Source of the DNA: Pseudomonas sp. SCA2728.1_7
Lineage (GTDB): Bacteria; Pseudomonadota; Gammaproteobacteria; Pseudomonadales; Pseudomonadaceae
Length of the DNA: 64,000 nt
Direction: 5' to 3'
Assembly: GCF_018138145.1 (NCBI RefSeq)
Contig: NZ_CP073104.1
Location: 3,100,001-3,164,000 of the forward strand
In this document: positions 41,896 to 50,189 of the stretch, one piece after another
Layout of the letters: each line of letters begins with the position of its first letter
Position numbering within the stretch: position 1 is the first letter of the stretch
Notes under the pieces: generated by a model
The model's input: the letters and a program-made list of their open reading frames with translations, nothing else
What the model was told of the DNA's origin: nothing
Databases searched by the model: none
Translations under genes and position numbers: made by a program

Positions 41896-42807
41896 TTACT
41901 GCGCACCTTGCTTGTCGATCAGCGCGGCGAGCATTTCGTACTCTTCGCCAGTCAGATCGGTCAGCGGTGCCCGCACCGGGCCTGCGTCATAGCCGGCGAT
42001 TTTTGCGCCTGCCTTAACGATGCTCACGGCGTAACCGGCCTTGCGGTTGCGGATGTCCAGGTACGGCAGGAAGAAGTCGTCGATGATCTTGCCGACGGTG
42101 GCGTGATCTTCACGGGCGATCGCGTGGTAGAAGTCCATCGCGGTTTTCGGAATGAAGTTGAACACCGCCGAGGAGTAAACCGGCACGCCCAGCGCCTTGT
42201 AGGCAGCTGCGTAGACTTCGGCGGTCGGCAGACCACCCAGGTAGCTGAAGCGATCACCGAGGCGGCGACGGATCGACACCATCAACTCGATATCGCCCAG
42301 ACCGTCCTTGTAACCGATCAGGTTCGGGCAGCGCTCGGCCAGACGTTCCAGCAGCGGCGCGGTCAAGCGGCAAACGTTGCGGTTGTAAACGACCACGCCA
42401 ATGTTGACCGATTTACACACGGCTTCAACGTGAGCAGCAACACCGTCCTGGCTCGCTTCGGTCAGGTAGTGCGGCAGCAGCAACAGACCTTTGGCACCCA
42501 GACGCTCGGCTTCTTGAGCGTATTCGATGGCCTGACGGGTCGAACCACCGACACCGGCGAGGATCGGCACGCTGGTTTCACAGGTGTCGACGGCAGTCTT
42601 GATGATTTCCGAGTATTCGCTGGCCGCCAGGGAGAAGAACTCACCGGTGCCGCCCGCGGCGAACAGTGCCGAGGCGCCATACGGGGCCAGCCATTCCAGA
42701 CGTTTGATGTAGCCTGCGCGGTTGAAATCGCCCTGCGCGTTGAAATCGGTCACCGGAAAAGACAGCAGGCCGGCAGAGAGGATGGACTTCAGTTCTTGTG
42801 GATTCAT
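41896..42807 (-). CDS. kdgD: 5-dehydro-4-deoxyglucarate dehydratase
   Basis: Dehydrates and decarboxylates 5-dehydro-4-deoxyglucarate to 2-ketoglutarate semialdehyde. The 303 residues form a DHDPS-like barrel; the Schiff-base lysine is Lys167 in [11 protein letters not shown] and GGTGEFFSL (52-60) is the carboxylate-binding loop. First gene of the minus-strand cluster, directly behind the operator-promoter at 42866-42903. Together with garD and the dehydrogenase it completes the route from galactarate to 2-ketoglutarate; a glucarate dehydratase (gudD) is not in the window. Confidence 0.95.
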   Translation of the reverse strand: MNPQELKSILSAGLLSFPVTDFNAQGDFNRAGYIKRLEWLAPYGASALFAAGGTGEFFSLAASEYSEIIKTAVDTCETSVPILAGVGGSTRQAIEYAQEAERLGAKGLLLLPHYLTEASQDGVAAHVEAVCKSVNIGVVVYNRNVCRLTAPLLERLAERCPNLIGYKDGLGDIELMVSIRRRLGDRFSYLGGLPTAEVYAAAYKALGVPVYSSAVFNFIPKTAMDFYHAIAREDHATVGKIIDDFFLPYLDIRNRKAGYAVSIVKAGAKIAGYDAGPVRAPLTDLTGEEYEMLAALIDKQGAQ

Positions 42808-42865
42808 TATTCGAACACCCTGGTAGCAACGTTTTTTGTGATTGGTCCGTTCAGCCTTCGCTGAA

Positions 42866-42903
42866 GTTGTAGGTCATCGTACAACTTAAATAATAACCGT
42901 CAA
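42866..42903 (-). promoter_or_regulatory. kdgD promoter overlapping a GntR-type operator
   Basis: On the minus strand TTGACG (42898-42903), a 16-bp spacer and TACGAT (42876-42881) make a plausible sigma-70 promoter. The -10 lies inside the palindrome GTTGTACGATGACCTACAAC (42866-42885), with 6-bp arms. Twelve bases close to half of this palindrome recur upstream of the GntR gene. Binding there would block the promoter. The rest of 42808-43104 shows nothing else I can name. Confidence 0.6.
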
Positions 42904-43104
42904 CTGCATTTCATCGTTGTGGGTGTTTTTTTGTCGGACAAAGCTGTTTAAGGCTTGGCAGGAATCGTCGCAAAAGCCCGTATTTAAAGGGTTTTCGCGC
43001 AGAAATGTCTGGTCAAGATTCGTTTACTGAGCGCTGGAGAAACGCCGGGTAAGGTGCGACGACTGCCACGAAGGATCGTGGCGGACCATTCGAAGGAAGC
43101 CAAA

Positions 43105-43485
43105 ATGTCGATGAATTACGCTGCCCCTACCCTTTCGCAAATTGCCGCCTCGGCCTCCGACCCCCTCACACTTCAGCTATCGATGCTGCCCGATGTGATG
43201 ATCGTCCAGGTCCCCGACTCCAGCGATTTTCCGGCGAACTGGAGCGTCTACCCGATTCTCGGCGATGACCCGGAAGAGCCAGAGTGGGAAGGTGAGGAAG
43301 TGAACACCGGCACTTGGGACGATGCTGAAGACGAGATGGAGAAACTGACGGGAATCGAGTTGCAGATGCCTAAAGAGGCGTTGCGGCCGTACCTGAACAG
43401 AGAGGTTGAATTGCGCTACAAGTTTTGTGATGAGTCGAGTATGGAACCGTTTTCGCAGGTGTTGAGGTTGCGGATCGAGGGCTGA
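43105..43485 (+). CDS. Small uncharacterised acidic protein
   Basis: Start at 43105 (MSMNYAAPTLSQIAASASDPLTL), with GAAGGAAG about 8 bp upstream, gives 126 residues. The protein is acidic, with DDPEEPEWEGEEVNTGTWDDAEDEMEKL in its middle, and ends in a beta-like stretch VELRYKFCDESSMEPFSQVLRLRI that resembles an Ig-type strand pattern. No signal peptide or membrane helix. I do not recognise the family. It is followed by another small gene, 43659-44006; both lie between the galactarate operon and its regulator. Confidence 0.65.
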   Translation: MSMNYAAPTLSQIAASASDPLTLQLSMLPDVMIVQVPDSSDFPANWSVYPILGDDPEEPEWEGEEVNTGTWDDAEDEMEKLTGIELQMPKEALRPYLNREVELRYKFCDESSMEPFSQVLRLRIEG

Positions 43486-43658
43486 ACCTGGTCGTGCGGG
43501 AGCGATTACCGTTCGTCGGAACTGGTATTTCTTACAGGTGCCAGGCGATCACGGATTTGGCGTTAATGACGCAGGAGCTAACGAACCGGCTCCGACAGCG
43601 CATGCCGTCGCTTGCGCCCCTAAAACGGTTAGAAGAGATAACGAAAAGGAATTTACTC

Positions 43659-44006
43659 ATGAATGCACAAGTAAAAGCGCTCGCAGCACCAGTACTCCGA
43701 GAAGCAGTTAAAGGAGTTCTTTATGTCGGGAAGTTGGAGGGAAAAGCTCACGGCGAAGTGACCTACGACAACTCAGCTGTCGGAGACGTAGTTACGCTGC
43801 ACGTAGAAACTACTACCGGCAACAACTTCAAAGACCAAACCACATTGACTGCAGCGACGGTAGGAAAGCTACTGCTCTTCGCCATTCCCAAAGATGTTTT
43901 TGAGAAAAAACTCGTTCCAGGTGCAACCGCCAGCCTTCGCTACAGCGTTACCCGCGCCGGTAATATTTCGGTGTCGCCAGTGCTGACAGTTCAACTCGAG
44001 CTTTAA
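43659..44006 (+). CDS. Small uncharacterised protein, Ig-like beta pattern
   Basis: The ATG at 43659 (MNAQVKALAAPVLREAVKG) has an AAAAGGA site upstream and gives 115 residues; a longer open frame back to 43494 has no good start. Alternating hydrophobic stretches (GKLEGKAHGEVTYDNSAVGD, VVTLHVETTTGNNFKDQTTL, ATASLRYSVTRAGNISVSPV) suggest a beta sandwich. Codons such as GTA, AAA and CTA are more frequent than in neighbours, so the gene may be acquired. It ends 7 bp before the convergent GntR gene. Function unknown. Confidence 0.6.
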   Translation: MNAQVKALAAPVLREAVKGVLYVGKLEGKAHGEVTYDNSAVGDVVTLHVETTTGNNFKDQTTLTAATVGKLLLFAIPKDVFEKKLVPGATASLRYSVTRAGNISVSPVLTVQLEL

Positions 44007-44013
44007 TTACCCG

Positions 44014-44769
44014 TCACCCCTGCGCCTGCGCCTCTTCATGGGCCTGGCGCAGTCTTTCACGGCTGTTGGTCAGGTGCAGACGCATCGCCGCACGCGCCGC
44101 ATCGGAATCCTGACGGGCAATCGCGTCGTAGATTTCTTCGTGCTCACGGCTCAGGCGGCTCATGTAGTGCTGCTGATCATCATGGGCCAGTCGCGCCGAA
44201 TTCAGCCGCGTACGCGGAATGATGCTGGTGCCCAGGTGGGTCATGATGTCGGTGAAGTAGCGGTTGCCGGTGGACAGCGCGATTTCCAGGTGGAAAGCAA
44301 AGTCTGAAGCTACCGCATCGCTGGCATGGGCAGCGCTTTCGTTTAACGCATCGAGGGCGGCGCGCATGGTTGCCAGTTGCTCGGCACTGCGGCGTTGTGC
44401 GGCAAGGCCGGCAGATTCCACTTCAAGGCTGATGCGCAATTCGAGAATCGCCAACACATCACGCAGGGTGACGACGGTGGCCGGGTCGATGCGGAAACCA
44501 CTCGGGCTCGGCGTGTCGAGTACGAAGGTGCCGATGCCGTGGCGGGTTTCCACCTGGCCGGCAGCCTGCAAACGGGAAATCGCCTCGCGCACCACAGTGC
44601 GGCTGACGCCATGGGCTTCCATGATCGCCGACTCGGTAGGCAGTTTGTCACCGCGCTTGAGCAGGCCATCGCGGATCTGCTCGCTCAGCACCGTCACCAG
44701 TTCCTGGGCCAGGCTGCGGCGCTTGCGCGGGAGACGCGGGGTTTCGATCAGGTTTTCCATGGTGTGCAT
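44014..44769 (-). CDS. GntR/FadR family transcriptional regulator
   Basis: Likely repressor of the galactarate genes. The 251 residues show a winged helix (about 18-85, LPTESAIMEAHGVSRTVVREAISRLQAAG) and an FCD ligand-binding domain (about 90-240), so it is of the FadR subgroup that senses sugar acids or carboxylates. A start three codons downstream (MENLIETPRLPRKRRS, ATG at 44760) is equally possible. It is on the same strand as kdgD but 1.2 kb upstream, with two small genes between. Confidence 0.88.
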   Translation of the reverse strand: MHTMENLIETPRLPRKRRSLAQELVTVLSEQIRDGLLKRGDKLPTESAIMEAHGVSRTVVREAISRLQAAGQVETRHGIGTFVLDTPSPSGFRIDPATVVTLRDVLAILELRISLEVESAGLAAQRRSAEQLATMRAALDALNESAAHASDAVASDFAFHLEIALSTGNRYFTDIMTHLGTSIIPRTRLNSARLAHDDQQHYMSRLSREHEEIYDAIARQDSDAARAAMRLHLTNSRERLRQAHEEAQAQG

Positions 44770-44812
44770 CTAGTCTCGAAAATTCGGCTTGGAGGCATGA
44801 TAGCTCAAGCGG

Positions 44813-44824
44813 GTTGTACGATCA
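44813..44824. promoter_or_regulatory. Possible operator upstream of the GntR gene
   Basis: GTTGTACGATCA lies 44 bp upstream of the gene start and matches the first 10 bases of the kdgD palindrome (GTTGTACGAT). The second half is not conserved. It suggests, but does not prove, autoregulation. Confidence 0.4.
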
Positions 44825-44846
44825 CTTTCCGGTTTACATCGCTTTA

Positions 44847-44935
44847 TGTAGGAGTGAGCCTGCTCGCGATGACGTCCGCACATTCAGCATCAATGTGACT
44901 GACCCTACGCTATCGCGAGCAGGCTCACTCCTACA
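44847..44935. repeat. REP/REPIN palindrome, GAGCCTGCTCGC family
   Basis: An 89-bp unit with arms TGTAGGAGTGAGCCTGCTCG and complement, between the GntR gene's upstream region and the end of the ABC exporter gene. Same subtype as 33869-33957. Confidence 0.9.
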
Positions 44936-44950
44936 GGGGTTTAGCGGTGA

Positions 44951-46678
44951 TCAGGCGGTCACGGTCTGTTCAACCAAATGGCCGCTGTCGATCCGCACAT
45001 GCCGTGGGTGGAAGCGTTTCAAGCTGCTGCGATGGCCGACGCTGACAATGCTCAACCCCGGTATCTGATCAATCAACGCCTGATACAGCGTCGCTTCGTC
45101 TTCCTCATCCATCGCCGAAGTCGCTTCGTCCATGTACAGCCACTGCGGTGCGTACAGCAACGCGCGAGCGAAGGCCAGTCGTTGCTGTTCGCCCGGCGAA
45201 AGCATGCGTTGCCAGTGATTGGCCTCGTCCAGCCGCGCGACCAGATGCGGCAAGCGGCAGGTTTCCAACACTTGTGCATAACGTTCCGACGCGTAGGTGT
45301 CGCCCGGTTGTGGATAACTCAAGGCTTCACGCAGGGTGCCGATCGGCAGATACGGTTTCTGTGGCAGGAACAGATAACGCGCCGCCGGCAAACGAATGTT
45401 GCCGTGCCCCGCCGGCCACAAATGCCCCATCGCCCGTAGCAGCGTCGACTTGCCGCTGCCGGAACGCCCACTGAGCATCACTCGCTCACCTGGTTCCACA
45501 GTCATATCGGCACTGGTCAGCAGATGACGACCGTCGGCCAGATCAAGACCGAGGTTGTGCACCTTCAATTCGTTGCCCTGATTCTGCACGTCGATCGCTG
45601 GCGTGCGCTCTTCGTTGTCGGTCATGGCCTGACGGAAACTCAGCAGACGATCACAGGTGGCGCGCCAGGAAGCGAGGCTCTGGTACGCACTGATGAACCA
45701 GCTGAAACTCTCCTGGACGTTGCCGAATGCCGAACTGATCTGCATCAGTTCACCCAGTTCGATCTTGCCGGAAAGGTAACGCGGCGAAGCCACAATGAAC
45801 GGAAAGATAATGGCCGCCTGGCTGTAACCGGCGGTGAAGAAGGTCAGGCGCTTGGACACTTTCATGATGTCCCAGAAGTTGTGCCAGACATTGCCGAAGC
45901 GGGCGCTCAGACGACGATTTTCGTTCGGCTCACCGTTGTACAACGCGATGCTTTCGGCATTCTCGCGAATCCGCACCATGGAAAAACGCAGGTCGGCTTC
46001 GAAACGTTGTTGCTGGTTATTCAGGCCGATCAAGCGACGACCAATCAAATGCGTCAGCCAACTGCCCACCACCGCATACACCAGCACACACCAGAACATG
46101 TAGCCGGGAATGGTGATGCCATAGATTTCGATGCTACCCGACACGCCCCAGAGAATGATCGAGAATGACACCAGACTGACGATATTGCGCAGCAGCCCGA
46201 TGCCCAGTTCGAGGGTGTTGGAGGTGAAATTGTTGAGGTCTTCGGAAATCCGCTGGTCCGGGTTATCGGTGTAACCGCCCTGCTCCAGCTGGTAATAATT
46301 CTTGTCGGTAAGCCAACGCGAGAAATGCTTTTCAGTGAGCCAGGCCCGCCAGCGAATCGTCAGCATCTGCGTCAGATAGAGCCTGTACACGGCACCGACA
46401 ATTGCCACAGCCGCAATCCCGCAGAAATACAGAATCAAACGCCAGAACGCCACTTCATCCTTCTTTTGCAGGGCGTTGTAAAAATCCTTGTACCAGGTGT
46501 TGAACCACACCGAGATGCCCACGCTGAGCAACGACAGCGCGATCACCGCAATCAATAGCGTCCAGGCCTTGCCCTTCTCTTCGCTGCGCCAATAAGGCGT
46601 GATGATCGCCCACACTTTGCGAAAAAACTGCCCGCGCACAGCATCGTTGACCGCGGAATATTCAGCGTTCTGATTCAT
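44951..46678 (-). CDS. SbmA/BacA-type ABC transporter, fused permease-ATPase
   Basis: Single-chain transporter with an N-terminal membrane domain of the SbmA/BacA type (about residues 20-320, six helices, SVWFNTWYKDFYNALQKKD) and a C-terminal ATPase (about 375-570). The ATPase has Walker [11 protein letters not shown], signature LSPGEQQRLAFARAL and Walker B WLYMDEATSAMDE. Relatives (YddA; mycobacterial B12/bleomycin transporter) move peptides or cobalamin. The start at 46678 (MNQNAEYSAVNDAVRG) gives 575 residues; the cargo is unknown. Confidence 0.88.
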   Translation of the reverse strand: MNQNAEYSAVNDAVRGQFFRKVWAIITPYWRSEEKGKAWTLLIAVIALSLLSVGISVWFNTWYKDFYNALQKKDEVAFWRLILYFCGIAAVAIVGAVYRLYLTQMLTIRWRAWLTEKHFSRWLTDKNYYQLEQGGYTDNPDQRISEDLNNFTSNTLELGIGLLRNIVSLVSFSIILWGVSGSIEIYGITIPGYMFWCVLVYAVVGSWLTHLIGRRLIGLNNQQQRFEADLRFSMVRIRENAESIALYNGEPNENRRLSARFGNVWHNFWDIMKVSKRLTFFTAGYSQAAIIFPFIVASPRYLSGKIELGELMQISSAFGNVQESFSWFISAYQSLASWRATCDRLLSFRQAMTDNEERTPAIDVQNQGNELKVHNLGLDLADGRHLLTSADMTVEPGERVMLSGRSGSGKSTLLRAMGHLWPAGHGNIRLPAARYLFLPQKPYLPIGTLREALSYPQPGDTYASERYAQVLETCRLPHLVARLDEANHWQRMLSPGEQQRLAFARALLYAPQWLYMDEATSAMDEEDEATLYQALIDQIPGLSIVSVGHRSSLKRFHPRHVRIDSGHLVEQTVTA

Positions 46679-46709
46679 GGATAAGGCTCGATATAGAAAA
46701 GAACAGACA

Positions 46710-46739
46710 CGCACCGATCATAGATGATCGGTGCGTTTT
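46710..46739 (-). terminator. Stem-loop after roxR
   Basis: A perfect 12-bp stem CGCACCGATCAT/ATGATCGGTGCG with a 2-base centre, followed by TTTT on the plus strand and a weaker T-rich stretch on the minus strand. It lies between the roxR stop and the start of the ABC exporter on the same strand, so it probably ends the roxSR transcript; the tight centre may also permit cruciform DNA. Confidence 0.5.
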
Positions 46740-46774
46740 ATCGCGAGGGCTGGCGATAGTCGTTCAGCGCAGGT

Positions 46775-47335
46775 TCAGCGACGAACCGGGCGCTTCTGCA
46801 GTTTGCGCTGCAGGGTGCGGCGGTGCATGCCCAGGGCGCGGGCAGTGGCGGAGATGTTGCCTTCGTGCTCGGTGAGCACGCGCTGGATGTGTTCCCACTG
46901 TAGGCGATCGACCGACATCGGGTTTTCCGGCACCAGACTGTCGAGATCGGCGTGCTCGGACAACAACGCGGCCAGCACGTCGTCGGCGTCAGCCGGTTTG
47001 CACAGGTAGTTGCACGCACCGCGCTTGATCGCTTCGACCGCGGTGGCAATGCTCGAATAACCGGTGAGGATCACCACGCGCATTTCCGGGTCCAGCTCCA
47101 GCAGTTTGGGCAACAGCACCAGACCGGAATCGCCGTCCATTTTCAGGTCGAGCGCGGCGTAATCAGGCAGATCGGCCTGGGCGATGGTCAGGCCTTCTTC
47201 GGCCGAGCCGGCAGTGCTGACGCGAAAGCCACGCCGAGCCATGGCACGGGCCATCACTCGGGTGAACGTTGCGTCGTCGTCGACCAGCAGCAAATGCGGC
47301 AGTTCTTCGCCTTCGACTTGGATTTCGTCACTCAT
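46775..47335 (-). CDS. roxR: Redox response regulator RoxR
   Basis: DNA-binding response regulator of the PrrA/RegA/RoxR group; in Pseudomonas RoxSR controls the cyanide-insensitive oxidase and redox genes. Start MSDEIQVEGEELPHLLLVDDD (47335), 186 residues. Receiver domain about 15-130 with phospho-acceptor Asp in YAALDLKMDG; C-terminal Fis-type helix-turn-helix ISATARALGMHRRTLQRKLQKR. The gene overlaps roxS by 8 bp. Position between roxS and an ABC exporter differs from my memory of P. aeruginosa only on the roxR side. Confidence 0.94.
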   Translation of the reverse strand: MSDEIQVEGEELPHLLLVDDDATFTRVMARAMARRGFRVSTAGSAEEGLTIAQADLPDYAALDLKMDGDSGLVLLPKLLELDPEMRVVILTGYSSIATAVEAIKRGACNYLCKPADADDVLAALLSEHADLDSLVPENPMSVDRLQWEHIQRVLTEHEGNISATARALGMHRRTLQRKLQKRPVRR

Positions 47336-48590
47336 GTTGGTCTCCTCGGGCGCCGTGGGGCAGGCGCAGCTCGGTGAGCGTGCCGCCTTCCTCATGACTA
47401 TAGAGTTTCACTGAGCCGCCGGCGCGTGTCACGCTGGCCTTGCTCAAAAACAGGCCCAGGCCGAAACCTTTGCCCTTGGTGGTAAAAAACGGTTTGCCGA
47501 TCTGTTCGGCGATGGCCAGCGGCACACCGGCACCGTGGTCACGAATGCTGATGGTCAGGTTCTCGACGTCCCAGTCCAGGGTTACCTTGAGGTTTTCCGG
47601 ACAGGCATCGGCGGCGTTGTTGAGCAGATTCAGCAGCGCCTGAGTTAGGTCCGGCGGCGGCGCCATGCGTGGCACGGTGCCTTGGCCGAGGCGATGGAAA
47701 CGGTAGCTGGCCTCCGGACGCATCAGGTGCCAGCGGTTCAGCGCTTCGTCGAGCCAGTCAGTGACGTCCTGCATCTCGACGGCCAAGCGACGATTGGCTT
47801 CGGCGGCACGCACCAGTTGTTGCAAGGTTTCCTTGCAGAGTTTGACCTGATCCTGCAGCACTTTCAGATCATCCTGCAGCATCGGGTCGGGATGGTCCTG
47901 CTGCATTTCCTTGAGCAACACGCTCATGGTCGCCAGCGGTGTGCCAAGTTCATGGGCAGCCCCAGCGGCCTGGGTGGCGACGGCGAGCAATTGCTGATCG
48001 CGCAGGCCTTCTTCACGGCGGATCGCGCGTAATTCTTCCTGACGGCGCAACTCTTCAGCCATGCGTGCAGCGAAGAAGGTGATCACCGCAGCAGCCAGCG
48101 CAAAGCTCAGCCACATGCCGTAGATCTGCAGGTTCTCGCGGGCGACGGGCAAGGTTTCCAGTGGATAGAAACGCGTCAGCATCACGGTGTACAGCGCCAG
48201 CGCGATGCCGGAAAGAATCACCGAATAGCGCCACGGCAGCGTCACCGCAGCGATGGTCAGCGGCACCAGATAATAAGAAACGAACGGGTTGGTCGAACCG
48301 CCGGAGAAGTACAGCAGCGCACTGTGGATCACCAGATCACAGGCCAGTTGCAGCGCATATTCGAGTTCGGTCACCGGCCACGAAGTACGCAGACGCACGG
48401 CGGTGAACACGCAAAGCAGCGTCGAGCAGCCAAGGGTCATCGCCAGTTGCACCCACGGCAACGGCAGCAGTTGCAGCCAGTAGGCCAGGCCTACGGAGCC
48501 AGCCTGCGCGGCGAGCACCAGGGTGCGGATGAAAGTCAGCCGCCAGAGGTTCTGGCGAGTGGCGGAAGTCAGTTGTACGGGGGCGAGCAT
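47328..48590 (-). CDS. roxS: Redox sensor histidine kinase RoxS
   Basis: Membrane sensor kinase partner of RoxR. The start at 48590 (MLAPVQLTSATRQNLW) has AGGAG six bases upstream; the open frame extends far upstream into non-coding sequence and is ignored. The 420 residues show about six N-terminal membrane helices, the quinone-binding motif GGSTNPFVSYYLVPL between helices, then a DHp histidine box GAAHELGTPLATMSVLL and the ATPase motifs DHGAGVP and GLGLFLSK. This is the RegB/PrrB family pattern, so it likely senses the redox state of the quinone pool. Confidence 0.94.
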   Translation of the reverse strand: MLAPVQLTSATRQNLWRLTFIRTLVLAAQAGSVGLAYWLQLLPLPWVQLAMTLGCSTLLCVFTAVRLRTSWPVTELEYALQLACDLVIHSALLYFSGGSTNPFVSYYLVPLTIAAVTLPWRYSVILSGIALALYTVMLTRFYPLETLPVARENLQIYGMWLSFALAAAVITFFAARMAEELRRQEELRAIRREEGLRDQQLLAVATQAAGAAHELGTPLATMSVLLKEMQQDHPDPMLQDDLKVLQDQVKLCKETLQQLVRAAEANRRLAVEMQDVTDWLDEALNRWHLMRPEASYRFHRLGQGTVPRMAPPPDLTQALLNLLNNAADACPENLKVTLDWDVENLTISIRDHGAGVPLAIAEQIGKPFFTTKGKGFGLGLFLSKASVTRAGGSVKLYSHEEGGTLTELRLPHGARGDQHE

Positions 48591-48712
48591 GAGCTCTCCT
48601 GATGAGCGCTCCAGGCGGATCGCACGGAGTATAACCAAGCCGCGGGCTTGAGAGGCGAAAGTGCGGCAAACGACCACATGGCGAAAACATCTTCGGCGGC
48701 TATAAGGGCCTC

Positions 48713-48776
48713 TTCGCGAGCAGGCTCGCTCCCACCTTTGAAATGCATTCCCCTGTGGGAGCGAGCCTGCTCGCGA
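48713..48776. repeat. REP/REPIN palindrome, GAGCCTGCTCGC family
   Basis: Inverted TTCGCGAGCAGGCTCGCTCC and its complement, about 64 bp, between roxS and the SIMPL-domain gene. Confidence 0.88.
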
Positions 48777-48905
48777 TTGGCTGCGCAGCAGCCCCGGCCA
48801 TCTGTATAGAAGTTGTAACTGGGCGAACCGGATCATAAAAGCTAGAGTCTGATGGTTTCACGCAGGCCCCCGAATCATCACCTGCGCCCTCATCAAGGAG
48901 CTTTC

Positions 48906-49622
48906 ATGCACACATTTCGCCGCAGCGCCGCCCTTCTCGCCCTCACCATCGGCAGCGTCGCCAGCCTTCCGGCCCTCGCCGCCGATGAGCTGCACTACAA
49001 CCAGATTTCCCTGCGCGCCGAAGTCAGCACGGAAGTCGCCCGCGACCTGATGATCGTCACCCTCTACACCGAAGAGCAAAACACCGACCCGGCGAAACTC
49101 GCCGCCGACGTCAGCACCACCATGAACAAGGCTCTGGCCCAGGCCAAGCAAGTCAAAGACATCACCCTGCGCCAAGGCAGCCGCAACAGCTACCCGATCT
49201 ACGACACCAAGGGCCAGAAGATCACCGGCTGGCGTGAACGCGCCGAACTGCGCCTGGAAAGCTCTGACTTCGCCGCGCTGTCCAAACTCACCGGCGAACT
49301 GCTGGGCGACCTGAAAATGGGCGGCATGGACTTCGCCATCGCCGACCCGACCCGCAAATCCAGTGAAGACGCCCTGCTCAAAGAAGCCGTAACCGCCTTC
49401 AAGGCCCGCGCGCAATTGGCTACCGACGCACTGGGCGGCAAGGGATACAAAATCGTCAACCTGAACCTCAACAGCAACGGTTATCCACAACCGTACCTGC
49501 GCGCACCGATGATGATGAAAGCGGCGGCCATGGACTCGGCGCCGGTGACGCCGGAAGTTGAAGCGGGTACGAGCCAGGTCAGCATGACCGCTGATGGTTC
49601 GATTGAAGTGTTGATGCAGTGA
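48906..49622 (+). CDS. SIMPL-domain periplasmic protein
   Basis: The start at 48906 (MHTFRRSAALLALTIGSVAS) gives 238 residues with a Sec signal peptide (cleavage near ALAA, residue 26). The mature part has alternating hydrophobic pattern (NQISLRAEVSTEVARDLMIVTLYTEEQ) and the SIMPL (DUF541) layout. It corresponds by position to PA4495 next to roxS. The exact role is unknown. An AAGGAGC site precedes the start; a strong terminator follows. Confidence 0.85.
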   Translation: MHTFRRSAALLALTIGSVASLPALAADELHYNQISLRAEVSTEVARDLMIVTLYTEEQNTDPAKLAADVSTTMNKALAQAKQVKDITLRQGSRNSYPIYDTKGQKITGWRERAELRLESSDFAALSKLTGELLGDLKMGGMDFAIADPTRKSSEDALLKEAVTAFKARAQLATDALGGKGYKIVNLNLNSNGYPQPYLRAPMMMKAAAMDSAPVTPEVEAGTSQVSMTADGSIEVLMQ

Positions 49623-49638
49623 TGTGATTCGAGCTGAA

Positions 49639-49678
49639 TAAAAAACCGCCGATCTGTGAAGGGTCGGCGTTTTTTTTG
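49639..49678 (+). terminator. Intrinsic terminator after the SIMPL gene
   Basis: Stem ACGCCGA-type (CGCCGA with TCGGCG) preceded by an A-run and followed by eight T, 16 bp after the stop codon. The A and T runs make it possibly bidirectional. Confidence 0.8.
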
Positions 49679-49711
49679 TGCCCGCAAATTTTGTGTTGAA
49701 TGTTCCGTCGC

Positions 49712-49779
49712 CATCGCGAGCAGGCTCACTCCTACACTTTGGAATGCATTCCCCTGTAGGAGTGAGCCTGCTCGCGATG
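49712..49779. repeat. REP/REPIN palindrome, GAGCCTGCTCGC family
   Basis: Near-perfect 68-bp inverted repeat (CATCGCGAGCAGGCTCACTC and its complement) between the SIMPL gene terminator and the convergent small gene. Confidence 0.9.
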
Positions 49780-49794
49780 AACGATAACGCGTTA

Positions 49795-50151
49795 TCAAGT
49801 CTGTGGATCAACCCGATCCAACGCCCGATTCACCGCCAGCTCGGCCAGCATGATGATCTGCTGAATCGCCAAAGCCGTATGACGCTCAGGCCGGCCCAAT
49901 TGATCGGCAAAATTACCCGTTAGCGTGTTCGCCGACGCGAGTGATTCACAGGCATGCGCCAGCAGGCTTTCGGTGTCGATGTTCGGCTGGATCAGGAACA
50001 TCGTGCTGGGTTGGCGGGGTTTGAGGGGTTCGGGGCTGAGGTAGAAATCCAGGGCGCGCTTGATGGCTTCGCGGGTTTTGATCTGGTCGTCTGCGCGGAT
50101 GGCGTCTTCGAGTGGGGTATCGAGGGGTGGGTCAGGTATCAATTTATCCAT
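49795..50151 (-). CDS. Small Pseudomonas-type DUF protein
   Basis: A 118-residue cytoplasmic protein with a charged N-terminal part (MDKLIPDPPLDTPLEDAIRADD) and a helical C-terminal part with FLIQPNIDTESLLAHACESLASAN and ALAIQQIIMLAELAVNRALD. This resembles families of small DUF6124/DUF3077-type proteins frequent in Pseudomonas; I recall them as of unknown function. An AAGGAA site precedes the ATG. The 300 bp upstream contain unusual complementary segments; see the candidate leader. Confidence 0.75.
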   Translation of the reverse strand: MDKLIPDPPLDTPLEDAIRADDQIKTREAIKRALDFYLSPEPLKPRQPSTMFLIQPNIDTESLLAHACESLASANTLTGNFADQLGRPERHTALAIQQIIMLAELAVNRALDRVDPQT

Positions 50152-50189
50152 GAAAAAATTTCCTTATGAACTGACGCCATTCATTTCCG

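Noticed and set aside
43538..43710. Frame reading VPGDHGFGVNDAGANEPAP between the two small genes
   Set aside because: It looks protein-like for about 30 residues, which could be a remnant, but it has no start signal, ends in Ser/Arg-rich sequence and overlaps the better supported gene at 43659.
48591..48836. N-terminal extension of RoxS
   Set aside because: The open frame continues 82 codons upstream through a REP unit; the ATG at 48590 with AGGAG is clearly the start.
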